From the NCBI RefSeq assembly GCF_003184905.1, contig NZ_QFRU01000001.1:330519-394518 (forward strand): a DNA stretch of 64,000 bases. Direction: 5' to 3'. Below, one piece after another: positions 19,178 to 28,280 of the stretch; position 1 is the stretch's first letter, and each line of letters begins with the position of its first letter. The position numbers and the translations under genes were made by a program. Under the pieces are notes generated by a model, which worked only from the letters and a program-made list of their open reading frames with translations, did no database searches and had not been told where the DNA came from. The DNA is from Bacillus sp. CGMCC 1.16541 (GTDB lineage Bacteria; Bacillota; Bacilli; Bacillales; Bacillaceae_H).

Positions 19178-19513
19178 TTATTCTTCATTATCAATTCTTG
19201 TCCAACGATCTTTGTCACGTGTATTAAATTTTTCCATAACACGATTGTGAGCTTCTTGTAAATCAATATTCAATGAATTTGCAAAGCATATTAAAACAAA
19301 CAACATATCTCCCATCTCTTCTTCAATCGTTTGTTCTTTTTCGCTACTCTTTTTTGGTTTTTCACCATAATAATGGTTAACTTCTCTTGATAATTCACCT
19401 AATTCTTCTGTCATACGAGCTAACATTGCAAGCGGACTAAAGTATCCCTCTTTAAATTGACCTATATAAGCATCTACTTCGTTTTGCATTTCTTTCATTG
19501 TTTTCTCTGTCAC
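19178..19513 (-). CDS. ypjD: MazG-like nucleotide pyrophosphohydrolase YpjD
   Basis: All-alpha NTP pyrophosphatase fold; probably hydrolyses an aberrant or regulatory nucleotide (substrate not known). The 111-residue product has the paired acidic motifs TEELGELSREVNHYYG and EEEMGDMLFVLICFAN (E-x2-E and E-x3-D type). The start is a GTG at 19513 with GAGGTG 6 bases upstream; this gives exactly the length I recall for the B. subtilis protein. First gene of the ypjD-dapB-mgsA-bshB1-bshA-cca-birA run. Confidence 0.9.
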   Translation of the reverse strand: MTEKTMKEMQNEVDAYIGQFKEGYFSPLAMLARMTEELGELSREVNHYYGEKPKKSSEKEQTIEEEMGDMLFVLICFANSLNIDLQEAHNRVMEKFNTRDKDRWTRIDNEE

Positions 19514-19981
19514 ATTCTTCACCTCAACTCTTATTTAAATAGACCTATCCTTAAGTCTTATCATTTCACAAGTCACGGAAAACAGTTAGCTTTTCTTCTA
19601 ATCCACACCAAATCGTTATCTCTGAGAAATAAATGTTAAAAAACCTCAAAAAAAAAAACAATGATGGTTGTGTACTATCTATTAATCGTCTCTTTACATG
19701 TTAGCTAAACAAGTGGCTTTTGACAAACAATTCGTTTAATAAATGTGTCAAACAATGATAAGTGGTTTAGAAGCTACCTTAATCGTAAAAAATGTAATGA
19801 CATCACCCATCCTTTTGGTTACTTCAATTAACCTCAAACGGCAAGCTTTCAAGAAATGAACTTAAAGATTATTACCTTTTGGGAAAGAACATTGCTTACT
19901 AAGGATTTAGTATTTACGACTGTTCATCGTTTCTACTATTATTAGGTAAGAACAGTTTAAAAAAATCACGCGGAGGTACAT
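19514..19981. other. Divergent intergenic region between ypjD and the YitT-family gene
   Basis: No convincing gene. It contains an A12 tract near 19648-19660 and two near-identical direct words, GACAAACAAT and GTCAAACAAT, about 30 bases apart (near 19718 and 19748). A weak rightward promoter candidate, TTTACG with an 18-base spacer and TATTAT, ends near 19940. Promoters for both divergent genes must lie here. Confidence 0.4.
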
Positions 19982-20854
19982 ATGTTTAATGGATTAAGAT
20001 TACCGAATATTTTATTTATTTTATTAGGTTCCGCTATCTTTGGATTTGGTTTAGTTAATTTTAACATGCAAAATAATTTAGCTGAAGGTGGATTTACCGG
20101 AATTACTCTGCTTTTATATTTCTTATATGAAATTGATCCCTCTTATACAAACTTACTTTTAAATATCCCGTTGTTTTTTATTGGGTGGAAGTTGCTTGGA
20201 AGAACTTCTTTTTACTATACCATGATTGGCGTTGTGAGTTTATCTGCCTTTCTTTGGATTTTCCAACGTTATCCGGTTGATATGCCCTTAAAAGACGATA
20301 TGACTTTAGCAGCTTTATTTGCTGGCGTATTCATTGGAGTGGGTTTAGGTATTATTTTCCGATACGGAGGTACAACAGGTGGCGTAGACATAATTGCGAG
20401 ACTTGTTCAAAAATATGTCGGATGGAATATGGGGAAAACCATGTTTTTATTTGATTTTGTTGTCATTACTGTATCGCTCATCTTCTATTTAACCTATACA
20501 GAAGCCATGTATACACTTGTTGCTGTGTTTGTTGCAGCAAAGGTGATTGATTTTATGCAAGAAGGGGCGTATGCAGCGAAAGGGGCGACTATTATTTCAT
20601 CAAAAAATGAAGAGATTTCTCAGAAAATTATTGAACAAATGGACCGAGGCGTAACCGTCTTGAAAGGACAAGGCTCTTATTCAAAACAAGAATTAAACGT
20701 TTTATACTGCGTCGTTAGTAAAAATGAGATATTTCGTTTAAAGCAAGTCATTACTTCAATTGATCCACATGCATTTGTTGCGGTTAGCGATGTGCATGAT
20801 GTACTTGGAGAAGGTTTTACATTAGACGAAAATAAAAACCCCCTTCAGCGTTAA
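19982..20854 (+). CDS. YitT family membrane protein (YpjC-like)
   Basis: A 290-residue polytopic membrane protein. About five or six hydrophobic segments occupy residues 10-200, including the conserved RYGGTTGGVDIIARLVQK loop, followed by a cytoplasmic DUF2179 domain (about 205-285, KGATIISSKNEEISQKI and HAFVAVSDVHDVLG). The family includes B. subtilis YpjC, which occupies the same place next to ypjD; transport function is not established. GGAGG lies 7 bases before the ATG. Oriented opposite to its neighbours and ended by a hairpin shared with the next gene. Confidence 0.88.
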   Translation: MFNGLRLPNILFILLGSAIFGFGLVNFNMQNNLAEGGFTGITLLLYFLYEIDPSYTNLLLNIPLFFIGWKLLGRTSFYYTMIGVVSLSAFLWIFQRYPVDMPLKDDMTLAALFAGVFIGVGLGIIFRYGGTTGGVDIIARLVQKYVGWNMGKTMFLFDFVVITVSLIFYLTYTEAMYTLVAVFVAAKVIDFMQEGAYAAKGATIISSKNEEISQKIIEQMDRGVTVLKGQGSYSKQELNVLYCVVSKNEIFRLKQVITSIDPHAFVAVSDVHDVLGEGFTLDENKNPLQR

Positions 20855-20881
20855 AAAAAGAGGAGATCACTCCTCTTTTTT
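20853..20881. terminator. Bidirectional terminator between YitT and PCYCGC genes
   Basis: Stem AAAAAAAGAGGAG / CTCCTCTTTTTT with a 4-base loop. It includes the end of the convergent minus-strand gene. Confidence 0.85.
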
Positions 20882-21349
20882 CTCATTTCTAGGTATAGGA
20901 GTAGGAGTAGGCTTTGCAAAACGCTTATATTTTTGATCAATATAATGCCTAATATCTTTCACTGTTTGACCTTCATTTAACATCTTCATTGATTCGTCAG
21001 CGATATCTAGACATAACCCACATTTTGTTGCATGATTGTCCCAAACAACCGCTCCATTGTCTTTTATTTCATAAACGAAACAATCATAATTATCTTTGTG
21101 ATTAGCCGTTTCTCCACAGCCACAATAACAAGGGATGTATGTAAGCAAATGCTGATAGTGCACAGCTTGTTTATATAGTTCTTTTATTCTTGGCTTCTGT
21201 TCATCCAAAAACGTCGGTAGCTCATCCTTACTAGATGTTTCCTCATGAATATCGGGTGTAACACGACATTCGTGATGGTCTTGTTGTTCAGCCGACACCA
21301 TACTCACACTACTAAATAGCAGCACTAGTCCTAACAAAAGTTGAATCAT
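20867..21349 (-). CDS. Secreted PCYCGC-motif protein
   Basis: A 160-residue exported protein with a signal peptide (residues 1-20, probable cleavage after MVSA). The mature part carries PCYCGCGETANHKDNYDC (about 79-96) and a second CGLC (about 117-120), cysteine arrangements suggesting metal or redox binding, and a Lys/Pro-rich charged C terminus. It matches the PCYCGC-motif family known from Bacillus, of unknown function; many members are lipoproteins but no lipobox is present here. The start at 21349 has AAGG 6 bases upstream. Confidence 0.75.
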   Translation of the reverse strand: MIQLLLGLVLLFSSVSMVSAEQQDHHECRVTPDIHEETSSKDELPTFLDEQKPRIKELYKQAVHYQHLLTYIPCYCGCGETANHKDNYDCFVYEIKDNGAVVWDNHATKCGLCLDIADESMKMLNEGQTVKDIRHYIDQKYKRFAKPTPTPIPRNEKKEE

Positions 21350-21396
21350 ATGTGACCTTCCTTTCATTCATCTCTTTGTTAGTTTGTCTTAACTAT

Positions 21397-21440
21397 AAAA
21401 AAATAGCCGCTCTCTAGTTATAGAGAGCGGCTATTTTTTT
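21397..21440 (-). terminator. Strong terminator after the YugP-like gene
   Basis: Perfect 20-bp inverted repeat (21397-21416 and 21421-21440) with a GTTA loop and seven-base A/T ends. It can work in both directions. Confidence 0.9.
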
Positions 21441-21490
21441 AAAGACGCTTAAATGAAAGAAAGCACTTTTCTCTTTTACTTCATTTCACC

Positions 21491-22168
21491 TTAATCGTCG
21501 TTGTTCATACCTGTATAAATTAAAATTAAACGAGCTAGCTCTAATACAGCTACAGCCGCTGCTGCAACATATGTTAACGCTGCTGCATTTAAGACCTTAC
21601 GTGTTTCACGTTCTTCGTCATTACGAATGACACCTACTGATACAAGCTGACTCATTGCTCGACTTGACGCATTAAACTCAACTGGTAACGTAACAACTTG
21701 GAATAGGACAGCTGCTGCCATAAATACAATCCCAAGTAAAAGTAGGTTACTCATAGAAGCAAGAATACCAACTAAAATTAACACCCATGAAATATTTGAT
21801 CCAAAACTTGCTACAGGAACTAATGCATGTCTGAAACGTAAGAATGCATACCCTTCTGCGTCTTGGATTGCATGCCCTACTTCGTGAGCTGCAACTGCAG
21901 CACCTGCTACTGACGTTCCATAATAGTTTTCTTCAGATAGACGAATCACTTTTGAACGTGGATCGTAATGATCGGTTAACACTCCTCTAATCGGTTCAAC
22001 TTGTACATTGTGTAGCCCGTTATCATTCAAAATTTGTCTTGCTACCTCTGCACCTGTCATCCCAGAAGAACTTGCTACTTTCGAGTACTTTTTGTATGCA
22101 CCTTTTACTTTAAACTGTGCCCACAAAGGTACTAGAATGATGATGAGAAAGTAAACCAAAAAGCCCAT
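21491..22168 (-). CDS. YugP-like membrane zinc metallopeptidase
   Basis: A 225-residue integral membrane protein of the Zn_peptidase_2 (YugP) family. It has an N-terminal membrane segment (FLVYFLIIILVPLWAQF), the HExxH zinc motif in AAAHEVGHAIQDAEGY (about 93-108) and three further hydrophobic segments. Family members are conserved membrane proteases of unclear substrate. GGAGG lies 8 bases before the ATG. It lies 60 bases after ypjB on the same strand, and is followed by a strong terminator. Confidence 0.9.
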   Translation of the reverse strand: MGFLVYFLIIILVPLWAQFKVKGAYKKYSKVASSSGMTGAEVARQILNDNGLHNVQVEPIRGVLTDHYDPRSKVIRLSEENYYGTSVAGAAVAAHEVGHAIQDAEGYAFLRFRHALVPVASFGSNISWVLILVGILASMSNLLLLGIVFMAAAVLFQVVTLPVEFNASSRAMSQLVSVGVIRNDEERETRKVLNAAALTYVAAAAVAVLELARLILIYTGMNNDD

Positions 22169-22228
22169 TCACATAGCCTCCAATAATAATGTAATTACTC
22201 ATATTTTAGACAATAGAAGCTTGTCATG

Positions 22229-23017
22229 TCAATCATTATGCTCTCGTTGAGAAGTTGGTTTTTGTTTATCAGCATAATATTTTCGCCACCCAACATAAGA
22301 CAACGTTAAAATAATAATACTTCCAGTCGTAATCATAACCCATATTAACGAAGGGTCCGCTTCATCTTCTTTCATCTTTGTAAATAAGTCGCGCAAATCT
22401 AACTCCATTTGATTCATTTGTTGAATTTGAGAGGTTTCGGTTCCCATTATTTGCTCATATTCATTTAGCACTTGTAAATGCGAATCAACCCGTTGTATAT
22501 ATTCTGGGTTAATATCCACTTTGGCACTCGGTAAAATCATGTCGTATTTCGTGGAGAAATCATGAAGTTGCTCTTGAAAGTACTCAGTTTCTCCTTTTTC
22601 AAGCGTTTCTTTCATATGACCAAATACAGACATAATACTATCTTCCATTTCTGTCCACATTGGCTGGCGTTCACTTTGAAGCGCATCAACAAGCAAACGG
22701 AATTGCATCGCTTTTTGTATTCGAACTTCTATGGCAGTAGATGATGAATCAATGGACCGAGACACTTGTTCATGACAAATAGTTAAGATGCGCAAGTCTT
22801 CCACAGACATGTTCAATGAGTTTATATCCAAACGGGCAAATTCGTCCGAAAATTGTTTGAGCATTTTCTGTGCTTCTTCATTTCGCTCTTGCTGTACAAG
22901 TAATAAGATTTCATCTGATAGACGGTTCAAGTCACTCCATTCCTTATTAGTCGCAAACGAAACGTGCTGAAGTGCAAAGAAAAAGATTATAACCATCCCG
23001 ATAATCCTAGCTTTCAT
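22229..23017 (-). CDS. ypjB: Sporulation protein YpjB
   Basis: A 262-residue protein with a signal peptide (IIGMVIIFFFALQHVSFA), a long alpha-helical extracytoplasmic region (about 25-215) and a C-terminal transmembrane anchor (SLIWVMITTGSIIILTLSYVG, about 222-240) with a short basic tail. The architecture and position after ypjD/ypjC match B. subtilis YpjB, a sporulation-linked membrane protein of unknown mechanism. GAGGAGGG is upstream of the ATG. Immediately beyond it the B. subtilis gene order breaks. Confidence 0.82.
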   Translation of the reverse strand: MKARIIGMVIIFFFALQHVSFATNKEWSDLNRLSDEILLLVQQERNEEAQKMLKQFSDEFARLDINSLNMSVEDLRILTICHEQVSRSIDSSSTAIEVRIQKAMQFRLLVDALQSERQPMWTEMEDSIMSVFGHMKETLEKGETEYFQEQLHDFSTKYDMILPSAKVDINPEYIQRVDSHLQVLNEYEQIMGTETSQIQQMNQMELDLRDLFTKMKEDEADPSLIWVMITTGSIIILTLSYVGWRKYYADKQKPTSQREHND

Positions 23018-23231
23018 CCTTGTCCCTCCTCTAGGTAATAGTAAAACCTATGAAAAGATGGACAAGAGTAGACCAGTTATTTTAAGGATAAGAAAGGAAG
23101 GTGAACGTTCTGCTCTGACTGTTTATAAAACGAAAAACATCGTCGTATCAAGCAGGAAACAAGCCAAGGATGTTGACTTTAACCTTCTTAATCCATTTTT
23201 CCGACTTGCATTTTAGCAGTATTCTTCATTA

Positions 23232-24266
23232 CTACATATCCGTTTGAATAAAGTTTTGTGTATAAAACTTTTGATATACACCTACACCTAAGCTTGTAAA
23301 TTCTTTATTAAGCAGTGCTTTTCGATGACCTTCACTATTTAGCCAACCTTCAACAGCAGCTATTCCATCTTGATATTGCGAAGCAATATTTTCACCAGCA
23401 GAAACAAAGTCAACCTCTCCTTTTTGCAAACGATCGCCCAAATCTCCTTTTGTTGGTGAAACATGAGAAAAGTATGCATCATCACTCATATCTTTACTAT
23501 GTCCATAAGCTACTTTTGCTACTTCATCGTTCCATTTCAATGAGTGTAAATGGTGCCGTTTTCGAATAACATTTGTAATATCAAGAATTTGTTGAGCAGT
23601 TCCCGCTTCTATTTCGCTCCATTCCTCGTCTGATAGAGGAGCACTATCATACAACGTTCCACGATAAGAGAGCGCATAGGGCCTTTGTTTAATAAGTGTT
23701 TCTTCATTCATGACTCTGATACTTGAAACTGTTCCTAGAAAATCATCTACATACAGTTGCACAAATACATCATCATATTTTAAAAGAGGTCGCGTCTTTC
23801 TATCTTCATCTGAAAGTTCAAACTTGTAAAAGTCTCCCTCATGAGAAAACTCAACTTCTTTATCTACGTCTATTTTGTTCAACAACTCTTTGTAGTCCTC
23901 TCCAATAACAAAAGGAGATGTATTAGTATTTTGTCCAATTGCATAGACAGTTACAATTTCATTATCTAATACCCCAATTTGAAAATAAGTTTCAGGGGTT
24001 TCATTGTATACCCACCAATCATAACCATATGCGGATGCATCAATACGAGTTGGCTCTCCAAAGAGACCGATTACTTCCTCTGGACTTTTTCCTACTAGTG
24101 AGACAATGTTTTCATTTTCACCATGTAGAGACAAAGCCTCTTCACTTTGCAATTCGTTTGAAGGTGGTTGCACCTCATTTTGTTCTTTATGATATAAATC
24201 AGGCAAGTAATCCCCAATATAGATAAACATTAAGATAAAAACAACTAAAAATACTAGTTTTTTCAG
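23232..24266 (-). CDS. ylbC: YlbC-like CAP (SCP/PR1) domain protein
   Basis: Exported protein with a CAP-associated N-terminal region (about 55-200, KSPEEVIGLFGEPTRID) and a C-terminal CAP domain (about 230-340) showing VIRKRHHLHSLKWNDEVAKVAYGHSKDM, HVSP, GENIASQ and WLNSEGHRKALL. The frame extends upstream of the first ATG (24230) through a clear membrane segment, KKLVFLVVFILMFIYIGDYLP; the only start-like codon there is CTG at 24266, with AAGGAG 11 bases upstream. This gives 344 residues, near the family length. Start codon uncertain. Confidence 0.82.
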   Translation of the reverse strand: MKKLVFLVVFILMFIYIGDYLPDLYHKEQNEVQPPSNELQSEEALSLHGENENIVSLVGKSPEEVIGLFGEPTRIDASAYGYDWWVYNETPETYFQIGVLDNEIVTVYAIGQNTNTSPFVIGEDYKELLNKIDVDKEVEFSHEGDFYKFELSDEDRKTRPLLKYDDVFVQLYVDDFLGTVSSIRVMNEETLIKQRPYALSYRGTLYDSAPLSDEEWSEIEAGTAQQILDITNVIRKRHHLHSLKWNDEVAKVAYGHSKDMSDDAYFSHVSPTKGDLGDRLQKGEVDFVSAGENIASQYQDGIAAVEGWLNSEGHRKALLNKEFTSLGVGVYQKFYTQNFIQTDM

Positions 24267-24387
24267 TGGTGACTCAACTCCTTTTTGTACTTACTACCTT
24301 TTTAACACCATTATGCCTTCATTATACACGTTATGTTATGAAAATTTCTAATAATCTTATGTTTAGAAAACACATTCTAACAAAATG

Positions 24388-24432
24388 CAAAAAAACTACT
24401 AGTGTCAAAACTGGATGCACTCAGTAGTTCTT
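24388..24432 (-). terminator. Terminator after ylbB
   Basis: AACTACT...AGTAGTT inverted repeat with a central unpaired region, followed on the minus strand by a T run. It lies 45 bases after the ylbB stop. Confidence 0.6.
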
Positions 24433-24476
24433 TTACGGTCTAAATACCATTTATATGTTATTGTATCGTTATCATT

Positions 24477-24896
24477 TTAATGGAGATGCTCAGAAATTTC
24501 TGTTAATGCAACACCAGCACTTTGATCTGATAAGTGATTCGTTGATAAATCTCCTAGTGAAACAATTCCGACAAGCTTCCCATTTTCGACAACAGGCAAA
24601 CGACGCACCTGATTGTGAGCCATCATTTGTACTGCTTCTTCTACAGATGTTGTCGCTGATACTGTCACTAGCTCACTACTCATCACATCAGTTACTCGAC
24701 TTGAGTTTGCCTTTTTTTCAGCAACTCCTCGTACAACAATATCTCGATCTGTAATCATTCCTATTAGATGTCCCTCTTCAACGATTGGAATAGACCCGAC
24801 ATTTAACTTTTTCATTTTATCTGCCACTTCAAATACATTATCTTTTGTTGTACACACGTCAATATTAGTCGTCATGACATCACGGACGGTTTGCAT
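24477..24896 (-). CDS. ylbB: CBS-domain pair protein YlbB
   Basis: A 139-residue cytoplasmic protein made almost entirely of two CBS motifs (Bateman module): VRDVMTTNIDVCTTKDNV...IGMITDRDIVVRG and VTDVMSSELVTVSATTSVEEA...LVGIVSLGDLS. Such modules bind adenine nucleotides and act as energy or redox sensors; no effector domain is fused. B. subtilis YlbB lies next to ylbC in the same way. Confidence 0.88.
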   Translation of the reverse strand: MQTVRDVMTTNIDVCTTKDNVFEVADKMKKLNVGSIPIVEEGHLIGMITDRDIVVRGVAEKKANSSRVTDVMSSELVTVSATTSVEEAVQMMAHNQVRRLPVVENGKLVGIVSLGDLSTNHLSDQSAGVALTEISEHLH

Positions 24897-25129
24897 GTAA
24901 CTTCATCCTCTCTATAGCAATGTTTGTTCATTAAAAGAGTATTTTCTCTTTAGAATATAGTGTTACCTGTCCTCTATCTTTTCTTTCCTGGTCATTCACA
25001 TCAATTTGTCCAAACAACTACACATTTTTATCCAATTATTCATGAATCGTACACATGATTTCATTGCATCATTTATCCATTCGTAATATTATTAAACAAG
25101 GGAGTATATGTTTAGGAGGTTTTTACATA

Positions 25130-25489
25130 ATGAGATTTGAAAACATTGGTATTGAAGAATTAAAGGTAGATTTAGTTCGATTAGATTCCATCATGGAAAA
25201 CTTAGGACTAGTTCGTGCGGGGCAATGGGATTATGAGCGTGTAACGTATGACCGCAAATTTGAGATTCAAAAAGACGTTTTTTATCTTCGTGTACAAGGA
25301 TATGCAGTAGAAGGTGATGTGGGTAGCCGTCATGCCGTTATAAAATTAATGACTCCTTTACTTGGTAAACACTACTATCCACATGGTGTAGAGTACGGTG
25401 AAGGTGAAAGTTTCCCTTCTACACTTGTTGATCAATCAAAGAAATTGCTTTCTCAATTAAAGCAAGAAGTGGAAGCGGTTAATTCTTGA
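25130..25489 (+). CDS. YugN-like family protein (ylbA position)
   Basis: A 119-residue soluble protein beginning MRFENIGIEELKVDLVRLDS, with the family-typical WDYERVTYDRKFE and YYLRVQGYA-like FYLRVQGYAVEGDVGSRHA. AGGAGGT lies 9 bases before the ATG at 25130; the longer open frame upstream has no ribosome binding site. It occupies the place of ylbA next to ylbB. Function unknown. Ended by a strong hairpin. Confidence 0.75.
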   Translation: MRFENIGIEELKVDLVRLDSIMENLGLVRAGQWDYERVTYDRKFEIQKDVFYLRVQGYAVEGDVGSRHAVIKLMTPLLGKHYYPHGVEYGEGESFPSTLVDQSKKLLSQLKQEVEAVNS

Positions 25490-25494
25490 TTCAG

Positions 25495-25537
25495 AGCCGA
25501 AAAAGCTAACTTTCAAAGGTTACTTTTTCGGCTTTTT
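25495..25537 (+). terminator. Terminator after the YugN-like gene
   Basis: 16-bp stem (25495-25510 and 25518-25533) with a 7-base loop followed by TTTT. Six bases after the stop codon. Confidence 0.85.
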
Positions 25538-25737
25538 ACATCCCCTTTTAAACAAAATAGAATACAGCAACTACTTGCTCTATCCTCTTTCTTCCATTTG
25601 GAAATCGAACTCCTTTCGGTCAAACGATTCGTTTAAAAATAAAATGATTTTATTCAAACGAAATTCTGTTATCCCACGTCAGAACATGCTAAAATTAAAC
25701 TAATGATGTACGTTTGTTCGGAGAAAGGAGCACCAAA

Positions 25738-26796
25738 TTGGCCACATTTTTTTCAAAACGCTTTATTATCATTGCATTAATGATACTAGTATTAACAATA
25801 CTCGCTGTTTACATCTTGCCTTTATCAGTTCCCTTAATTGTTGCTTTGATTACAGCGCTTTTTTTAGAGCCTGCTGTTCGACTGCTACAAGCAAAGGCTT
25901 CATTGAAACGACATTTATCCGTTTTAATTACGTTTTTGCTCTTTTTATTCATCCTTGGACTTAGCGCTTATTTTATTTCAACAAAGGTTATTACAGAAAT
26001 CGTACAAATTGCGCAAAACACACCTATGTATATTAATGAAATTAACAACCTTTGGTTACAGATGAAAATCAATTTAACGCATGCAGCTCAAAACCTTCCT
26101 CCGGGATTTGTAGATGAAGCAAGCAGACAAGTGGATGACTTTTTAAATAAATTGCGTGTAGATTTAGCATCGTATTTAAACATTGAAAATGTGAAATCGC
26201 TCATTACGAATATTCCGAATTTTCTAGTGAGCTTCATTGTTTACTTAATAGCTCTTTTCTTATTTATGCTAGACTTACCAAAACTAAAAGATAACTTTTA
26301 CAGCCACTTAACCGATAAGACAGCAGATAAAGTTCAATTCATGAGCTCAAGGCTGTCTCATGTTGTATTCGGTTTTTGTAAGGCACAGTTTTTAGTCAGT
26401 GTGCTTATTTTTATTGTCACATTAATTGGGTTGTTTATCATTGCACCAGAAATTGCATTGGTTATGTCTTTTGTTATTTGGATTATTGATTTAATCCCAA
26501 TTATTGGTTCAATTGTTATTTTAGCTCCGTGGGCGTTGTTTCATTTAGCAGCAGGGAATGTTGCGCTAGGAACAAAATTGGCTATTTTAGCTGCCGTTTT
26601 GCTTATTATTCGCCGTACAGTGGAACCTAAAATTATGGGTAGTCATATTGGTTTATCTCCCCTTTCAACGCTAATCACAATGTTTTTAGGTTTACAACTA
26701 TTTGGCATTCTAGGCTTCATTATTGGGCCACTTGCCTTGATTGCATTCAATTCTGCTCGAGAAGCAGGAATTATCAAAACAAACTTCAAACTATAA
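25738..26796 (+). CDS. AI-2E family (PerM/YtvI-like) membrane transporter
   Basis: A 352-residue polytopic membrane protein with about seven or eight hydrophobic segments, an N-terminal hairpin, a long extracytoplasmic or amphipathic region (about 90-155) and the family signature VIWIIDLIPIIGSIVILAPW (about 243-262) followed by EPKIMGSHIGLSPL. Members transport varied small solutes; the substrate cannot be read from sequence. The start is a TTG at 25738 with AAAGGAG 7 bases upstream. The gene is absent from this place in B. subtilis, as far as I recall. Confidence 0.85.
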   Translation: MATFFSKRFIIIALMILVLTILAVYILPLSVPLIVALITALFLEPAVRLLQAKASLKRHLSVLITFLLFLFILGLSAYFISTKVITEIVQIAQNTPMYINEINNLWLQMKINLTHAAQNLPPGFVDEASRQVDDFLNKLRVDLASYLNIENVKSLITNIPNFLVSFIVYLIALFLFMLDLPKLKDNFYSHLTDKTADKVQFMSSRLSHVVFGFCKAQFLVSVLIFIVTLIGLFIIAPEIALVMSFVIWIIDLIPIIGSIVILAPWALFHLAAGNVALGTKLAILAAVLLIIRRTVEPKIMGSHIGLSPLSTLITMFLGLQLFGILGFIIGPLALIAFNSAREAGIIKTNFKL

Positions 26797-26838
26797 AAGA
26801 GGTTAAGTAGGAGGGAAATCCCACCCACTTAACCTCTC
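26797..26838. terminator. Hairpin between the transporter and the acetyltransferase gene
   Basis: 11-bp outer stem AGAGGTTAAGT / ACTTAACCTCT with an inner GGG/CCC pair. No T run follows on the plus strand; TTTTATAG follows on the minus strand. Probably a weak shared terminator. Confidence 0.5.
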
Positions 26839-26996
26839 AACATCCCTTGTCTGATCCTGCCTATTATGAAGTGATCCTAAATATTAGATTAGGTTTTTAA
26901 CTTTCATGTGTCACCTCATTAACAGATAATCAGGCAAGGAATGTTACCTATCATTTTTCCTTACTAAGCGTTATACCCTTGCTTACTTTATCGATA

Positions 26997-28169
26997 CTAA
27001 AAGAAGTCCATAAAGGTTGTATCTTTCTTCGTAATCATTTCTTCAAGTTGCGTTAATTCCTCTTTAGATCCATGAATCTGTCCAAGTTTTGCTAGTTCAC
27101 TCACTTTTTTATACCCCATTAATGCACACGTTAACGATTGAATAGTAAGGTGTACTCCTCGTTTAGGAGGAGTAGTACAACGACTGCCTTGACTTTGCGG
27201 CTGATAGAATGTGATGTTCCCATCTTTAATTAAATACGTACCATTGTTCCATTCTGCTTGAGCATCGTATAAATGAATGAATAATGACTTTTCCACTTTC
27301 TTTAAAGGATACTTTGATAAAAACCGTTCGACGTCCACAATTCTTCCCATAAAGTAAGGGTGCACGATTTGTTCAATTCGAGGATTGTGTAGCAAGTACG
27401 CTAATAAGTCATTAGCTGGTACAACCATTTCCATTTCTTCAATCATAGAATCATGTTGACATATAAAGTTCCAAAGCGCTTTTGTACCTTCAATCTCAAT
27501 CGAAATAAACTCTTCCACATTCATCTTTCCATCTTTTACGCTATACATTAGATAACCTGTTGGATCATTTTTAGAATTAAACCAGACCACATAGTGAGTA
27601 CTTTTGTCTTCTGCAAATGACAGCCACCAGTTCTGTGACCGCTTTAACATACCATTATATTGCTTCGTGTATAATTCATAAATATGATTGATTAACTCTA
27701 TATCTTTTGGAATATACACACGCTTTACAAAGCCTGTTGCTTGATTAAATGGGATAAGATCTTCCTTTTTCACTTTATATTTCTTTTGATCAGCAATAAG
27801 TTCCCAGCCATATTTTCGATAAAAGCTAACTTTAAAAGGATGAAGATAAGACACGAGTTGACCGCACTTTCTCATTTCTTTTAAACTATGTAACAGTAAC
27901 TCATTTACATGCCCACTTCGTCGATACTCAGGCCATGTTGCTACTCCTGCAATACCACCCATTTGTATCTCTTCTTCTTCAATAAAGACACTATGTGACA
28001 ATATGTGTAGCTTTGATGCTAACTGCTCCCCATCAAAAATCCCCCACACTTGATGGTCGTTTAACTTGTTAATGCGTTGAATTTTTTCCTCTTTTGATAA
28101 CGTATATTGAAACGCATACTGAGATAGTTCTAATGACTTCTCATACTCATTCTCTTGTAATAATCTCAT
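26997..28169 (-). CDS. Eis-like GNAT N-acetyltransferase with SCP2-like C-terminal domain
   Basis: A 390-residue protein with two tandem GNAT-type halves and a C-terminal sterol carrier-like domain (about 290-390), the layout of the Eis family. The acetyl-CoA loop is visible as VATWPEYRRSGHVNELLLHSL (about 78-98), with YLHPFKVSFYRKYGWE following. Eis-like enzymes acetylate amines, including some antibiotics; the substrate here is unknown. The start at 28169 has GGGGG 10 bases upstream. Stands alone between ctaM and a convergent transporter gene. Confidence 0.8.
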   Translation of the reverse strand: MRLLQENEYEKSLELSQYAFQYTLSKEEKIQRINKLNDHQVWGIFDGEQLASKLHILSHSVFIEEEEIQMGGIAGVATWPEYRRSGHVNELLLHSLKEMRKCGQLVSYLHPFKVSFYRKYGWELIADQKKYKVKKEDLIPFNQATGFVKRVYIPKDIELINHIYELYTKQYNGMLKRSQNWWLSFAEDKSTHYVVWFNSKNDPTGYLMYSVKDGKMNVEEFISIEIEGTKALWNFICQHDSMIEEMEMVVPANDLLAYLLHNPRIEQIVHPYFMGRIVDVERFLSKYPLKKVEKSLFIHLYDAQAEWNNGTYLIKDGNITFYQPQSQGSRCTTPPKRGVHLTIQSLTCALMGYKKVSELAKLGQIHGSKEELTQLEEMITKKDTTFMDFF

Positions 28170-28242
28170 AAATTGACTACCCCCTTTCACTCACTTTTCT
28201 TATTTATACATGTACGCTACGAATTCCTCTATTTAACAACAA

Positions 28243-28280
28243 AAAAACAGCTACAGGCTAAGCCTATAACTGTTTAAAAT
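28243..28280 (-). terminator. Terminator after ctaM
   Basis: Stem formed by CAGCTACAGGCT and AGCCTATAACTG; the two mismatches are G-U pairs only when read as minus-strand RNA, and the T run follows on that strand. This supports leftward use. Confidence 0.8.

Noticed and set aside
19640..19770. Possible operator formed by GACAAACAAT/GTCAAACAAT repeats
   Set aside because: Only two short AT-rich words without a convincing promoter; recorded in the region entry but not claimed as a site.
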